From Pirellulales bacterium (GTDB lineage: Bacteria > Planctomycetota > Planctomycetia > Pirellulales > JACPPG01): 64,000 nt of DNA. The stretch covers positions 1 to 64,000 of the forward strand of contig DASZWQ010000050.1 in the NCBI GenBank assembly GCA_035546535.1, given 5' to 3'. Shown one piece after another: positions 33,663-43,774 of the stretch (its first letter is position 1; every line of letters starts with the position of its first letter). A model generated the notes under the pieces. The model had not been told where the DNA came from. It saw only the letters and a program-made list of their open reading frames with translations, and ran no database searches. Both the position numbers and the translations under genes were made by a program.

Positions 33663-34892
33663 CTAACGAGCCGCGCCGCGTTGGACGAAGCGGAACGGCA
33701 TCGTCCCTACTTCAAAGCCGGGACGCAGCGAGATATTTACGAGCAGCCCCAGCGCCACGCCGTGGGTGAGCAAGCCCGACCCGCCGTAACTCAAAAGCGG
33801 CAGTGACAATCCCGTGACCGGCAAAAGGCCGACGGTCATGGCCGTGTTGATAAACGCCTCGACGCCGAAGAGCGTACCAATGCCGATGGCAGTCAATCGG
33901 CCGAATGGTTCGCGGGTGCGCGCGGCAATCGACATCGCGGCCAGCACGATGCCAAATTCCAACAACAGCGCCGCGAGCGCACCACTCCAGCCCAGGCGCT
34001 CGACCAGCACGACGAAAATGAAGTCCGTGTGATCTTCGGGCAATTGATAGACGGCGCGATCAAGGACAAAGTCGCCCGCCCACAGGCTGCCGCGTTTTCC
34101 GCCGAGCGCGAGCATCTGCTTCGACTGGTGCAGATGATAGCCGTCGTCGCTGGGCGCTTGCTCGGGGCCGGTCTGTTCGAACAAGGCGGTGACCCGCGAC
34201 CGCTGCTCGCCGCTCATCTGCGACCACAAGACCGGCAGCATCGCTACCCCGCATAACGCAAGAGCAGCCAGGTGTGTCTTGCGAGCTCCGGCGGCGTACA
34301 ACATCGCAAACAATAGGGGAAAAAAGACCAGGGCGGTTCCCAGGTCGGGCTCGCGAAGGATCAAAACGACCGGCACCAGCGTGAGGGCCAGCGGCGCAAC
34401 CAGGCCGCGAAAATGCCGGTAATTCTCGGCGCGCATCAGGTAGCGGGCGAGCGCTAACACGAAGACCAGCTTCGAGATCTCCGACGGTTGAAAGCCGATC
34501 GACCCCAGCCGAATCCAACGTTGTGCCCCGTGCGAGGCTGGAAAGAAATAGACCGCGATCAACAGCACCAGCGTCGTGCCAAAAAGCGGATAGGCATAGT
34601 CGCGCAACACACGGTAGCCAGGCAGCGCGGCCAGCCACACCGCCGCGCCCGCGAGCAACGAGCATAAAACCTGGTGGCGCAGCAAGCGCCCTTCGCCATC
34701 GGCCAATTCTTCACTGCGCGCAATTCCGCACCAACCGACGAGCAAGAGCGCGCCGGCCGCCAGCAGCAAACCCCAGGGCAATCGTTGTGGCCAGGCGCGA
34801 GGGAGCATCGTGCAAAAGAGATCGTGCCAGGAATGGTGCCACGTTTCTTGATTCACCGCGAGCGAGCGGATTGTAGGACGTGTATCGAACAT
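33663..34892 (-). CDS. RodA/FtsW-type SEDS peptidoglycan polymerase
   Basis: A 409-residue polytopic membrane protein. SEDS signatures are present: HGAQRWIRLGSIGFQPSE, LREPDLGTALVF (including the catalytic Asp region), PEDHTDFIFVVLVERLG and PVTGLSLPLLSYGGSGLL. These favour RodA-type elongation over FtsW, but the split is not decisive. SEDS proteins polymerise lipid II with a partner PBP2, which is not in the window. The conserved start may be the ATG at 34808 (MLPRAWPQRLPWG). The longer frame from 34892 is reported because it is open and contiguous. It converges on the methyltransferase gene with a 22-bp gap. Confidence 0.9.
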   Translation of the reverse strand: MFDTRPTIRSLAVNQETWHHSWHDLFCTMLPRAWPQRLPWGLLLAAGALLLVGWCGIARSEELADGEGRLLRHQVLCSLLAGAAVWLAALPGYRVLRDYAYPLFGTTLVLLIAVYFFPASHGAQRWIRLGSIGFQPSEISKLVFVLALARYLMRAENYRHFRGLVAPLALTLVPVVLILREPDLGTALVFFPLLFAMLYAAGARKTHLAALALCGVAMLPVLWSQMSGEQRSRVTALFEQTGPEQAPSDDGYHLHQSKQMLALGGKRGSLWAGDFVLDRAVYQLPEDHTDFIFVVLVERLGWSGALAALLLEFGIVLAAMSIAARTREPFGRLTAIGIGTLFGVEAFINTAMTVGLLPVTGLSLPLLSYGGSGLLTHGVALGLLVNISLRPGFEVGTMPFRFVQRGAAR

Positions 34893-35134
34893 GAAGCCAG
34901 GGCATCCGCTGCGCCCCTTTGCGACGACAGTGACCGCCTATGCTACCAACGCAGGCATAGCTTGCGCTTTCTATCGATTATGCACAGCTTGCGTCCCTTA
35001 CATTTTTCCAGGCTTTTCCATTCTCGATGATCGAAAAAAACTACGCATGTTGCTTGAATTGCATGCTAGGGTTGGTATGTTCGTGGGGGAAACTGAGTCT
35101 ACAGGTCTCCGTTATCCAAGGGAGCAAACAAGTT

Positions 35135-36166
35135 ATGTTCTTCGGCAACGTAAAGAAATTGGCGCTGGGCGTGGTTGTCGCCGGCGTAGCCTGGTCGATG
35201 ACTGCGCCGGAAGCTGACGCGTTCTGGCATCATCGTCGCTGGGGCTCGTCCGGTGGTTCGTGGGGCTCGTCGGGCAGCTACGGCGGCTGGTATTCCAGCG
35301 GTGGCTCGTCGAGCTCGTCGGGCTGCTGGGGCGGCTACTACTACGGTTCGTGGGGTTCGTCGGGTGGCTCGTCGTCGAGCTCGAGCGGCGGCTGGTATTC
35401 CAGCGGCGGCAGTTGGGGTTCGAGCGGCGGTAGCAGCAGCAGCGGCGGATCGAGCGGCGGATACGGTGGTTACACCACGGTTCGCGACGTGCCGGCTGGC
35501 ACGCCCGTCACCCCGGCTCCGCAGACGACGCCGACGGAACCGCCGACCTTGGACCAGAATGCCCCGATGCCCGCCACCGAAGCTCCTCAGACGGGCATCG
35601 GCAACGGCAGTGCGGCCGTCCTGAGCGTACATGTCCCGACCGACGCCAAGGTCTACGTCAACGGCATGTTGACCCGTAGCACCGGCAGCGACCGTCGTTA
35701 CGTGTCGAACGGCCTGCGTCCGGGCTATAACTACACCTACGAAGTGCGGGCCATCACCGAGCGCAACGGCCAGCCGGTCGAAGAGCGCAAGGTCGTCCAG
35801 TTGCAAGCTGGTCAATCGGCCGACGTGAACTTCCCGCTCCAAGGCCAGGACAACGCCGACGAGCGGACGGCCACCAAGCCGGTCATCAAGACCACGCTGA
35901 AGCTGAATGTTCCGGCCGACGCCAAGGTCTTCCTGTCGGGCAACGAGTCGAAGAGCACCGGCGCGAGCCGTGAGTTCGTCACCACGAAGCTCGGCGAGGG
36001 CCAGAGCTGGGACAACTACACCGTGCGTGTCGAGCTCGAGCGCAACGGCCAGAAGCTCTCGAAGGTCGAGCGGATCACGCTCAATGCCGGCGAGTCGCGT
36101 GAGCTGACCGTTGACCTCGACGCCGCCCAGGTTGCCCAGGCCTCGACGGGCTCGGACATCCAGTAG
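35135..36166 (+). CDS. Exported Ser/Gly-rich protein with two TIGR03000 domains
   Basis: A 343-residue secreted protein. A signal peptide ending near APEADAF leads into a low-complexity Ser/Gly/Trp/Tyr stretch (about residues 30-112) and a Pro/Thr linker. Two tandem copies of the planctomycete domain TIGR03000 follow at about 165-240 and 255-330. Each starts L-V-P-DAKV and contains a STG triplet, a YTYEV or NYTVRVE strand and a final AG-S/E-E strand. The domain has no known function; a surface or matrix role is plausible. The ATG at 35135 is preceded by AGGGAG. A strong terminator lies 78 bp downstream of the stop codon. Confidence 0.93.
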   Translation: MFFGNVKKLALGVVVAGVAWSMTAPEADAFWHHRRWGSSGGSWGSSGSYGGWYSSGGSSSSSGCWGGYYYGSWGSSGGSSSSSSGGWYSSGGSWGSSGGSSSSGGSSGGYGGYTTVRDVPAGTPVTPAPQTTPTEPPTLDQNAPMPATEAPQTGIGNGSAAVLSVHVPTDAKVYVNGMLTRSTGSDRRYVSNGLRPGYNYTYEVRAITERNGQPVEERKVVQLQAGQSADVNFPLQGQDNADERTATKPVIKTTLKLNVPADAKVFLSGNESKSTGASREFVTTKLGEGQSWDNYTVRVELERNGQKLSKVERITLNAGESRELTVDLDAAQVAQASTGSDIQ

Positions 36167-36244
36167 TCACTACGATTAAGTTTGCCGAAGACGCCGGCCC
36201 TGCGGCCGGGAGAAATCGGACCAAACAATCGACGCAACAATCAG

Positions 36245-36275
36245 CCCTCGCACGGGATACGTTCCCGTGCGAGGG
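36245..36275 (+). terminator. Intrinsic terminator after the TIGR03000 gene
   Basis: A perfect 12-bp stem (CCCTCGCACGGG / CCCGTGCGAGGG) with a 7-nt loop ATACGTT is followed by TTTGTCGTTT. It is the strongest simple hairpin in the left half of the window. Confidence 0.8.
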
Positions 36276-36433
36276 TTTGTCGTTTGACGGGGGCGTAGCG
36301 TGCGGCGTCGAATCGCTGCTTGCACAGTCGAAGCGGCTCCGATATCGGAAGAGAAGCATCGGACCGTCTGCGCCGCCGACGACAGGCGGGCGGCCGCTCG
36401 GAAAAGCCACCTACTGCAGACCACGGAAATCGG

Positions 36434-37060
36434 ATGGCCACCGTCGTAATGAATTCCGAACCGCCGGAGCAACCGGCGGCGACTGCCGGTAAACCGTGGA
36501 GCCTGTGGGCGAAGCTGGCCGTCAGCGCTCTTCTCGTCTGGCACCTGACGGCGGTGCTCGTCGGCCCCTTCATGCGACCGCCGACCGTATTGGGTGAGGT
36601 CGCTCTGCCGATTTTCGGTCCCTATCTGGGTGCTGCCTATATGGGGCACAGCTACAAGTTCTTCGCTCCCGACCCCGGTCCAAGCCACCTCGTGCGGTAC
36701 GACCTGGAATTCGCCGACGATTCGCATCGCACCGGAGTGTTTCCCAATCTCGACGAGGAGTGGCCACGACTGTTCTATCACCGCCACTTCATGCTCAGTG
36801 AGTTCGTTAACCTCGCCCCGCCGGATCCGAATATCCCTCCCACGACCGAGTGGGCGCAGCTTCCGCTGGCGTCTGGGCAACAGCAATACGCCCGCAGCTA
36901 CGCCGACCACTTGCTGGCGAAGTACGACGCGCGCCGGGTCACGCTGTGGTTGCAGGAGCACTTGATACCCGAGCCCGAGCAAGTGGCTAAAGGAATGACG
37001 CTCAAGGATCCCAGCCTGTACCGCGAACGAAAACTGGGCAGCTACGTGAGGATGCCATGA
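36434..37060 (+). CDS. Membrane-anchored protein paired with HTTM gene, unknown function
   Basis: A 208-residue protein with an N-terminal membrane helix (LAVSALLVWHLTAVLVGPFM, about residues 25-45). A soluble domain follows, with SYKFFAPDPGPSHLVRYDLEF and RLFYHRHFMLSEF. Such proteins recur immediately upstream of HTTM genes in planctomycetes and are presumed partners. The gene shares ATGA with the HTTM gene, indicating translational coupling. The start is uncertain: ATG 36434 or 36449. No catalytic motif was recognised. Confidence 0.75.
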   Translation: MATVVMNSEPPEQPAATAGKPWSLWAKLAVSALLVWHLTAVLVGPFMRPPTVLGEVALPIFGPYLGAAYMGHSYKFFAPDPGPSHLVRYDLEFADDSHRTGVFPNLDEEWPRLFYHRHFMLSEFVNLAPPDPNIPPTTEWAQLPLASGQQQYARSYADHLLAKYDARRVTLWLQEHLIPEPEQVAKGMTLKDPSLYRERKLGSYVRMP

Positions 37061-38097
37061 TCCGGGCGGTAACGAATTATCTGCGCGATCTCGCGGTGTG
37101 GCTGGTCGAAGGGTGGAACCGCTTCTGGTTCACGCCCAGCGATCCGGCAACGCTGTCGTTGATTCGTATGCTGGCCGGCGGCATGCTGCTGTATACGCAC
37201 CTGGTGTGGTCGATCGGGCTCGAGGATTTCTTTTTGCCCGACGGCTGGATCTCGGCCGAGGCGGCCAGCATTTCGCAGTTGCACCCGTGTACGTGGAGCT
37301 ACTTCTGGTGGATCCAAGATTCAACCACGCTGTGGGTCGTCCACATCGCGGCACTCGTTGCTTTTGCGATGCTGACGATTGGGCTCTTCAGCCGCGTGTC
37401 CGCGGTCGTTTCGTTTCTGGCCGCCGTGTCGTACGTCAATCGCGTGCCGGGTGCTCAGTTCGGGCTTGATCAGATCAACGTGATGCTCGTGACCTACTTA
37501 ATGCTCGGTCCATGCGGCGCGCGTTATTCGGTCGATCGCTGGCTGGCCGATCGCGAGAGGGCCGAAGCTCCGCCCGTGCCCCCCATGGTTTCGGCGAACC
37601 TGGCGATTCGATTGATCCAACTGCACATGTGCGTAATCTACTTTTTCGCCGGCCTCTCGAAACTGCAGGGCGATCACTGGTGGCGCGGCGACGCCTTCTG
37701 GGGCGCCGTGGCGAATCTGGAATACCAGTCCTGGGACCTGATCTGGCTGGCCAACTGGCCGGTCCTGGTGGCGCTGCTGACAAGCATCACGGTCTACTGG
37801 GAATTGTCGTTTTGCGTGCTGGTGTGGGTGCCCAAGCTGCGACCACTTATCCTGGCCTTGGCCGTTCCGCTACACATGGGAATCGCGCTGGGCATGGGCA
37901 TGATTACTTTTGGTTTGGTCATGCTGTTCGGCTGCCTGTCGTTCGTTTCGCCGAGCCTGGTGCGGAAGCTGATCGAGCGCGACAAAAGTGAGCAGGGCAG
38001 GGGGGGAGCGACCAAAACCGCCGCGCCGCAGCCCCCGGCCCGAGGACAACAACAGCGGCGACGTCCGCCGGCAGCCCGCGCCTCGAAACTCGCCTGA
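37057..38097 (+). CDS. HTTM-domain membrane protein (vitamin K gamma-carboxylase-like)
   Basis: A 346-residue polytopic protein with the horizontally transferred transmembrane (HTTM) layout. A first helix follows SDPATLSLIRMLAGGMLLYT, and later helices include RLIQLHMCVIYFFAGLSKL, the family's most conserved piece with H and K, and HMGIALGMGMITFGLVML. HTTM proteins are distant relatives of vitamin K-dependent gamma-carboxylase, but most bacterial members lack a proven reaction. The cytoplasmic tail is Gln/Arg/Pro-rich, and its SEQGRGGATK part is encoded by a G-rich polar motif (37995-38002). Confidence 0.9.
   Translation: MIRAVTNYLRDLAVWLVEGWNRFWFTPSDPATLSLIRMLAGGMLLYTHLVWSIGLEDFFLPDGWISAEAASISQLHPCTWSYFWWIQDSTTLWVVHIAALVAFAMLTIGLFSRVSAVVSFLAAVSYVNRVPGAQFGLDQINVMLVTYLMLGPCGARYSVDRWLADRERAEAPPVPPMVSANLAIRLIQLHMCVIYFFAGLSKLQGDHWWRGDAFWGAVANLEYQSWDLIWLANWPVLVALLTSITVYWELSFCVLVWVPKLRPLILALAVPLHMGIALGMGMITFGLVMLFGCLSFVSPSLVRKLIERDKSEQGRGGATKTAAPQPPARGQQQRRRPPAARASKLA
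37992..38008 (+). repeat. GGGNAGGG polar motif cluster L8
   Basis: GGGCAGGG at 37995-38002 in the cytoplasmic tail of the HTTM gene. Confidence 0.8.
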
Positions 38098-38120
38098 GAG
38101 AATACTGGTCCTTGGCCGCG

Positions 38121-38136
38121 GGGCGGGGCAGGGGGG
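38121..38136 (+). repeat. GGGNAGGG polar motif cluster L9
   Basis: GGGCAGGG at 38126-38133 in the non-coding gap upstream of asd. Confidence 0.8.
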
Positions 38137-38342
38137 CAAAGCGTTCGAAAATGCTGCCGGAAATGCCAGAACCTGGCAGCACCTTCCGTTGTCTGCACGA
38201 GCGGGCTTATACTGGCACGAACTAGCCACCGACCAGGATTTCCGGCCGACCGCATCCTTTGCCGCCCGGCCGACGCAACCTCGATGGTCATCCGAGACGC
38301 ATACGGCGTCACGACAGCTTTCATTTTCCGGGGAGATTTTTC

Positions 38343-39377
38343 GTGTTCGATGTCGTAGCAATTGTCGGCGCCACGGGAGCCGTGGGCAGGATCATTCGCG
38401 AGCTGCTGGAGGAGCGGAATTTCCCGCTCGAGCGGATCAAGTTTCTCGCCTCGAAGCGATCGGCCGGTGCGAAGATCATGTTCCGCGGCCAGGAACACAC
38501 GGTCGAAGAGCTGACGCCCGATTCGTTTGTCGGCGTCGATCTGGCCATCGGCAGCACGCCGGACGAGACGGCCCGCGATTTCGCTCCCTGGGCGGTCGAG
38601 CGCGGCACGGTCGTGGTCGACGAAAGCGGTTACTGGCGCATGGATCCCAAGGTGCCGCTGGTAATTCCTGAAGTGAATCCGGCCGACGCCTTCAAGCACC
38701 GGGGAATCATCGCCAGCCCCAATTGCTCGACCACGCAGTTGGTCGTGGCGCTCAAGCCGTTGCACGACGCAGCCAAGGTGCGCCGCGTGGTCGTCAGCAC
38801 CTACCAGGCGACGAGCGGGGCGGGGGTGGCCGGGCAGCGTGACCTCGAAAATGGCACTCGCAAGAAGTTGAACAACGAGACGCACGCGAACGAGACATTC
38901 GCGCACGATATCGCCTTCAACCTGATTCCGCAGATCGGCTCGCAAAAGCACGCGGGCTACACCTCGGAAGAGATGAAGATGGTGTACGAGACGCGGAAGA
39001 TCCTCGGCGACGAATCGATTCAGGTCTGTCCGACCTGCGTTCGCGTGCCGGTCAGCAACTGCCACAGCGAAAGCATTCTGGTCGAAACCGAGCGACCGCT
39101 AAGCGTCGAGGAAGCGCGCGAGCTGTTTGCCGCGGCGCCGGGGATCGTCGTCGTCGACGACTTGCCCGCCAAGCAATATCCGATGCCGCTGACATGCGAT
39201 GGCCGTGACGAGGTGTTCATCGGCCGCATCCGTCAGGATATCAGCGGCAGCGGCGGCATCGCTTTCTGGTGCGTCAGCGACAACCTGCGCAAAGGCGCGG
39301 CCACGAACGCCGTGCAAATTGCCGAGCTCTTGGCCAACGCGCGCACAGCACAAGGTGCGGCCCAGGCGGCAAGGTAG
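38343..39377 (+). CDS. asd: Aspartate-semialdehyde dehydrogenase
   Basis: A 344-residue NADP-dependent enzyme reducing aspartyl-4-phosphate to the semialdehyde, feeding lysine/diaminopimelate, threonine and methionine synthesis. The Rossmann motif GATGAVG begins at residue 9, the active-site Cys is in SPNCSTTQ, and a substrate-binding region ends NCHSESI. The GTG at 38343 is taken as start because GGGGAG lies 8 nt upstream and the protein then begins at the first beta-strand (VFDVVAIVG). The last lines carry a dispensable Ala-rich tail. Followed 56 bp later by truA. Confidence 0.96.
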   Translation: MFDVVAIVGATGAVGRIIRELLEERNFPLERIKFLASKRSAGAKIMFRGQEHTVEELTPDSFVGVDLAIGSTPDETARDFAPWAVERGTVVVDESGYWRMDPKVPLVIPEVNPADAFKHRGIIASPNCSTTQLVVALKPLHDAAKVRRVVVSTYQATSGAGVAGQRDLENGTRKKLNNETHANETFAHDIAFNLIPQIGSQKHAGYTSEEMKMVYETRKILGDESIQVCPTCVRVPVSNCHSESILVETERPLSVEEARELFAAAPGIVVVDDLPAKQYPMPLTCDGRDEVFIGRIRQDISGSGGIAFWCVSDNLRKGAATNAVQIAELLANARTAQGAAQAAR

Positions 39378-39392
39378 GGGAGGGCAGGGGGG
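39375..39392 (+). repeat. GGGNAGGG polar motif cluster L10
   Basis: Overlapping matches 39377-39384 and 39382-39389, overlapping the asd stop codon and running into the asd-truA gap. Confidence 0.85.
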
Positions 39393-39433
39393 CGCAGCGC
39401 GGCAGAGCACGGCGCCGCGACCGTCTGTTGGCC

Positions 39434-40204
39434 ATGCGCACCTTCAAGCTCACCCTGGCCTACGACGGCACCGCCTACGCCGGCTGGCAGTTGCAGCCCG
39501 GCAAGCCGACTATTCAGGCCGCCTTGGAAACCGCGCTGCACAAGGTCACGGGCGAGACGATCCGCGCCGCGGCCAGCGGCCGTACCGATGCCGGCGTTCA
39601 CGCGCTCGGCCAGGTCGTGAGCTTTCACAGCAGCACGGCGCTTTCGTGCGAGACGCTGTGCAATGCGCTCAACGCCGAGCTGCCGCGCGACATCGCGGCC
39701 CTCGCGGTGCGACCGGCCGCCGATGGCTTTCACGCGCGCCGTGACTGCATCCGCAAGCGATACCGTTATTTGATTCATGACGGGCCAGTGGCCGACGTTT
39801 TTCGTCGCCGCGTTGCCTGGCAATACAGGCAGCCGCTCGATGCCGGCCGGATGTCGCGCGCGGCACAAGCGTTCGTCGGCACGCACGATTTTCGCAGTTT
39901 CGAGTCGCGCTGGCCGCAGCGCTCGTCGAGTGTCCGCACGATTTACGAAGCGACCGTCGAGCGGGGCAGGGGGGAGCGAACGCATCTGCTGGCGTGCGAA
40001 TTCTCAGGCAACGGGTTTTTGTACAACATGGTCCGCGCGATGGTGGGCACGCTGGTCGAAGTAGGGCGCGGCGTAAGGCCCGAGGGCTGGCCGGCCGAGG
40101 TAATCGCGGCCGGCGCCCGCAGCGCTGCGGGCATGACCGCGCCCGCGCACGGATTGTTTCTGGTGCGCGTTGATTACCCATCCGCGGAAGGTCCGACAGA
40201 GTAG
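39434..40204 (+). CDS. truA: tRNA pseudouridine(38-40) synthase TruA
   Basis: A 256-residue enzyme converting uridines 38-40 of tRNA anticodon arms. The catalytic Asp lies in SGRTDAGVHA (about residue 52). Conserved FHARRDCIRKRYRY and GNGFLYNMVRAMVGTL segments complete the fold. Length is normal. The loop VERGRGERTH carries a G-rich polar motif within the coding sequence (39964-39971). The ATG at 39434 follows the asd gene with a motif-bearing gap. Confidence 0.96.
   Translation: MRTFKLTLAYDGTAYAGWQLQPGKPTIQAALETALHKVTGETIRAAASGRTDAGVHALGQVVSFHSSTALSCETLCNALNAELPRDIAALAVRPAADGFHARRDCIRKRYRYLIHDGPVADVFRRRVAWQYRQPLDAGRMSRAAQAFVGTHDFRSFESRWPQRSSSVRTIYEATVERGRGERTHLLACEFSGNGFLYNMVRAMVGTLVEVGRGVRPEGWPAEVIAAGARSAAGMTAPAHGLFLVRVDYPSAEGPTE
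39963..39974 (+). repeat. GGGNAGGG polar motif cluster L11
   Basis: GGGCAGGG at 39964-39971 inside truA, coding for RGRGE. Confidence 0.8.
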
Positions 40205-40356
40205 ACTAAACGTGATGCGGCGGTCTTTGTGCCACTGACAATTTCCCTGCCAGCGCTGACGCGAAATTCCGCACTGGTCGACGAGCCACCAGGGACACCC
40301 ACTGCATAGGTCTACGCAGCGTATTACGCTTTCTCGGTCAATCCTGTAAATACCCC

Positions 40357-41535
40357 ATGCGCGTCGCGCACATCATTACCCGGCTGATCCTCGGCGGCGC
40401 GCAGGAAAACACACTTCTGAACTGCGAGGATTTGATCCGCGACTACGGCGACGACGTGCTGCTCGTGACCGGACCGCCGCTGGGCCCCGAGGGGAGCCTG
40501 CTCGATCGGGCCCGGTCCAACGGGGTGCCCGTCGAGATCATCGATTCCCTGCGTCGATCGATCCACCCGACCCGCGATTGGCGCGCCTATGCCGCCCTGA
40601 AGAACGTGCTACGTCGCTTTCACCCCGAAGTGGTGCATACCCACAGCGCGAAGGGAGGCATGCTGGGACGGATGGCCGCTGCGGCGACGGGTGTTCCGGT
40701 GATCGTACACACGGTACACGGCGCGCCGTTTCACGCTTATCAATCAGCGACGGCGCGGCAATTCTTTCGCGCCTGCGAACAGTTCGCCGCGCGCCGCTCG
40801 ACGGCTCTCATTAGCGTGGCCGACGCCATGACGGATCAACTCGTGGGCGCGGGCGTGGCGCCACGCGACAAATTCACCACCATTTACAGCGGTATGGAAG
40901 TCGAGCCGTTCTTGCGCGCCAATGAACATCGCGACACGTTGCGTGCTGAATTAGGGTACAAGCCCGAGCACGTGGTAATCGGCAAGATCGCGCGGCTGTT
41001 TCATCTCAAGGGGCATGAATATGTAATCGCCGCGGCGCGCGAGATCGTCGTACGGCATCCGCAGGCCCGGCTCCTGTTCGTGGGCGACGGCATCCTGCGC
41101 GGGCAGCTTGAACGGCAGGTGGCAGAAGCCGGGCTGGCCGGTCACGTGCGCTTCGTCGGCCTCATACCACCAACACACATCGCCGATTATCTCGGCGCCA
41201 TGGACGTTGTCGTTCATGCCAGCTTGCGCGAAGGACTGGCGCGCGTCCTGCCGCAAGCATTGATCGCGGGCAAGCCGGTCGTGAGCTACGACGTCGACGG
41301 AGCGCGCGAAGTGGTGCTACCGCGCATCACGGGCTACCTGATTCCGCCGTGTACGGTCGAACCGATGACCGCGGCGATCGAAGAACTGATCGCGAAACCG
41401 GATTTGCGTGAGACGTTCGGGCTCGAAGGGCGACGCCGTTTCGCGGAGCAATTCCGTCACCAGAATATGACCCGCCAGATTCGCGCGTTGTACGAGCGTT
41501 TGCTCGCCGAGCGGTCGGCGGAGCATTCTTCGTGA
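40357..41535 (+). CDS. Glycosyltransferase family 4 (GT-B)
   Basis: A 392-residue cytoplasmic or membrane-associated retaining glycosyltransferase. The N-terminal GT-B domain starts RVAHIITRLILGGAQ, with VVHTHSAKGGMLGRMAA. The C-terminal domain has IGKIARLFHLKGHEY, LLFVGDGILR and the donor-binding EGLARVLPQALIAGKPVV, matching the EX7E-type region. The sugar donor and acceptor are unknown; a polysaccharide or glycolipid role is likely. No glycan cluster surrounds it. The intergenic stretch 40205-40356 shows no tRNA or hairpin. Confidence 0.93.
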   Translation: MRVAHIITRLILGGAQENTLLNCEDLIRDYGDDVLLVTGPPLGPEGSLLDRARSNGVPVEIIDSLRRSIHPTRDWRAYAALKNVLRRFHPEVVHTHSAKGGMLGRMAAAATGVPVIVHTVHGAPFHAYQSATARQFFRACEQFAARRSTALISVADAMTDQLVGAGVAPRDKFTTIYSGMEVEPFLRANEHRDTLRAELGYKPEHVVIGKIARLFHLKGHEYVIAAAREIVVRHPQARLLFVGDGILRGQLERQVAEAGLAGHVRFVGLIPPTHIADYLGAMDVVVHASLREGLARVLPQALIAGKPVVSYDVDGAREVVLPRITGYLIPPCTVEPMTAAIEELIAKPDLRETFGLEGRRRFAEQFRHQNMTRQIRALYERLLAERSAEHSS

Positions 41536-41681
41536 TCACTCCTCGTCCCGATCGAGCGATTTGTCGCCGCCGGACGGTCGGACTAAAATTGAACCGATGG
41601 CTCGCGCCGACCGGCGGCGCGCCGTTGGCCATTTCTCGCTAACGCCCCAGAAGGGGCGCCGGTAGGAGTAGCACCGCGATC

Positions 41682-42563
<882 letters not shown>

Positions 42564-42672
42564 CCGATTCACCGATTCGGTGTAATGTACGGTGCGTTCG
42601 GCCCTTGCGGGATTGGCCGGCCGGTGGGTCTTTGGCAGGCCTAAGGCAACGGCTTGTCGTCGCGACGCGTGT

Positions 42673-42689
42673 CAGGGCAGGGGAGGGGG
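42673..42689 (+). repeat. GGGNAGGG polar motif cluster L12
   Basis: Overlapping matches 42675-42682 and 42680-42687 in the accA leader. Confidence 0.85.
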
Positions 42690-42735
42690 CGCGCGTCAGC
42701 AGCAGGCGAGCAAACAAACGCTTCGAGTTTTCATC

Positions 42736-43740
42736 ATGGCAATACCACTGCAGCAGTTGGCCTTCGAGCAGCCGATCTACGATCTCGAAGCCCGGCTGGC
42801 CAAGCTGGAAAGCACGGCCGACGACAGCCTGGCCACGCGCGACGAAATTCGTCGGCTGCGGCGCGAGCGCACCGACCTGATGAAAAAGATCTACAGCCAG
42901 CTCGAGCCCTGGCAGATCGTGCAAGTGGCGCGGCATCCGCAGCGGCCGATGACGACCGATTACATCGAGCTGGTGTTCGACGATTTCGTCGAGCTGCACG
43001 GCGATCGCTCGTTCGGCGACGACCGGGCCATTCGCACCGGCATGGCCAAGCTCGACGAATACAAGGTCATGGTGATCGGCCACCAAAAAGGCAAAGACCT
43101 GAAGGAACGGATCGCCTGCAATTACGGCTGCGCCCATCCCGAGGGCTATCGCAAAGCCATCGCAAAGATGAAATTCGCCGCCAAGTTCGGGCTGCCGATC
43201 ATCACGCTGATCGACACGCCGGGGGCTTATCCTGGCATCGGCGCCGAGGAGCGCGGCCAGGCCCAGGTGATCGCTGATGCGATTTTCGAAATGTCGCGTC
43301 TGTCGTGCCCCGTGATCTCGGTCGTCATTGGCGAAGGCGGGTCCGGCGGCGCGATCGGCATCGGGGTCGGCGACAAGATCGCGATCCTCGAGTTTGCCTA
43401 CTACTCGGTGATCAGCCCCGAAGGATGCGCCGGCATCCTCTGGAAGGACGCCGCTTACTCCAAACAAGCAGCCCAGGCCCTGCGGCTGACGTCGAAAGAC
43501 CTGCTCCGCTTGGGCGCCGTCGACGACGTGATCGAAGAACCGATCGGCGGCGCCCACCGGGACCACCACCAGATCGCCGGCCGGCTGAAACTGTACCTGG
43601 TGAAGGCCCTGCGCGAGCTGATCCAAAAATCCCCCGAGCAGATCATCGAAGGCCGGTATGAGAAATACCGGCGGATGGGGATGTATCTCGAGCACCGCGG
43701 GGATCCGGCCCCTGCCGGAATCTTTCATCAACCGGCCTGA
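42736..43740 (+). CDS. accA: Acetyl-CoA carboxylase carboxyltransferase subunit alpha
   Basis: A 334-residue subunit of the carboxyltransferase that moves CO2 from biotin to acetyl-CoA, the first step of fatty-acid synthesis. The N-terminal coiled coil (FEQPIYDLEARLAKLE) and HGDRSFGDDRAI are characteristic. The oxyanion segments around IDTPGAYPG and GEGGSGGAIGIGVGDKI are intact. Length matches E. coli AccA (319) with a short C-terminal extension. accD is not adjacent. The leader contains a G-rich polar motif at 42675-42687. Confidence 0.97.
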   Translation: MAIPLQQLAFEQPIYDLEARLAKLESTADDSLATRDEIRRLRRERTDLMKKIYSQLEPWQIVQVARHPQRPMTTDYIELVFDDFVELHGDRSFGDDRAIRTGMAKLDEYKVMVIGHQKGKDLKERIACNYGCAHPEGYRKAIAKMKFAAKFGLPIITLIDTPGAYPGIGAEERGQAQVIADAIFEMSRLSCPVISVVIGEGGSGGAIGIGVGDKIAILEFAYYSVISPEGCAGILWKDAAYSKQAAQALRLTSKDLLRLGAVDDVIEEPIGGAHRDHHQIAGRLKLYLVKALRELIQKSPEQIIEGRYEKYRRMGMYLEHRGDPAPAGIFHQPA

Positions 43741-43774
43741 CCGCCCTGCCGATGGGCGGCGAAAATCCCTTTTG
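43741..43774 (+). terminator. Putative terminator of accA
   Basis: Starting at the base after the stop codon, CCGCCC-tgccgat-GGGCGG forms a 6-bp stem, followed by GCGAAAATCCCTTTT. The modest T-run makes this a weak intrinsic terminator. Confidence 0.45.

Noticed and set aside
35248-35470. Repetitive Ser/Gly codons resembling a tandem or CRISPR-like array
   Set aside because: It is in-frame low-complexity coding sequence of the TIGR03000 protein, with no constant repeat-spacer spacing.
40205-40356. Possible tRNA in the gap between truA and the glycosyltransferase
   Set aside because: No acceptor-stem pairing or T-loop consensus could be found.
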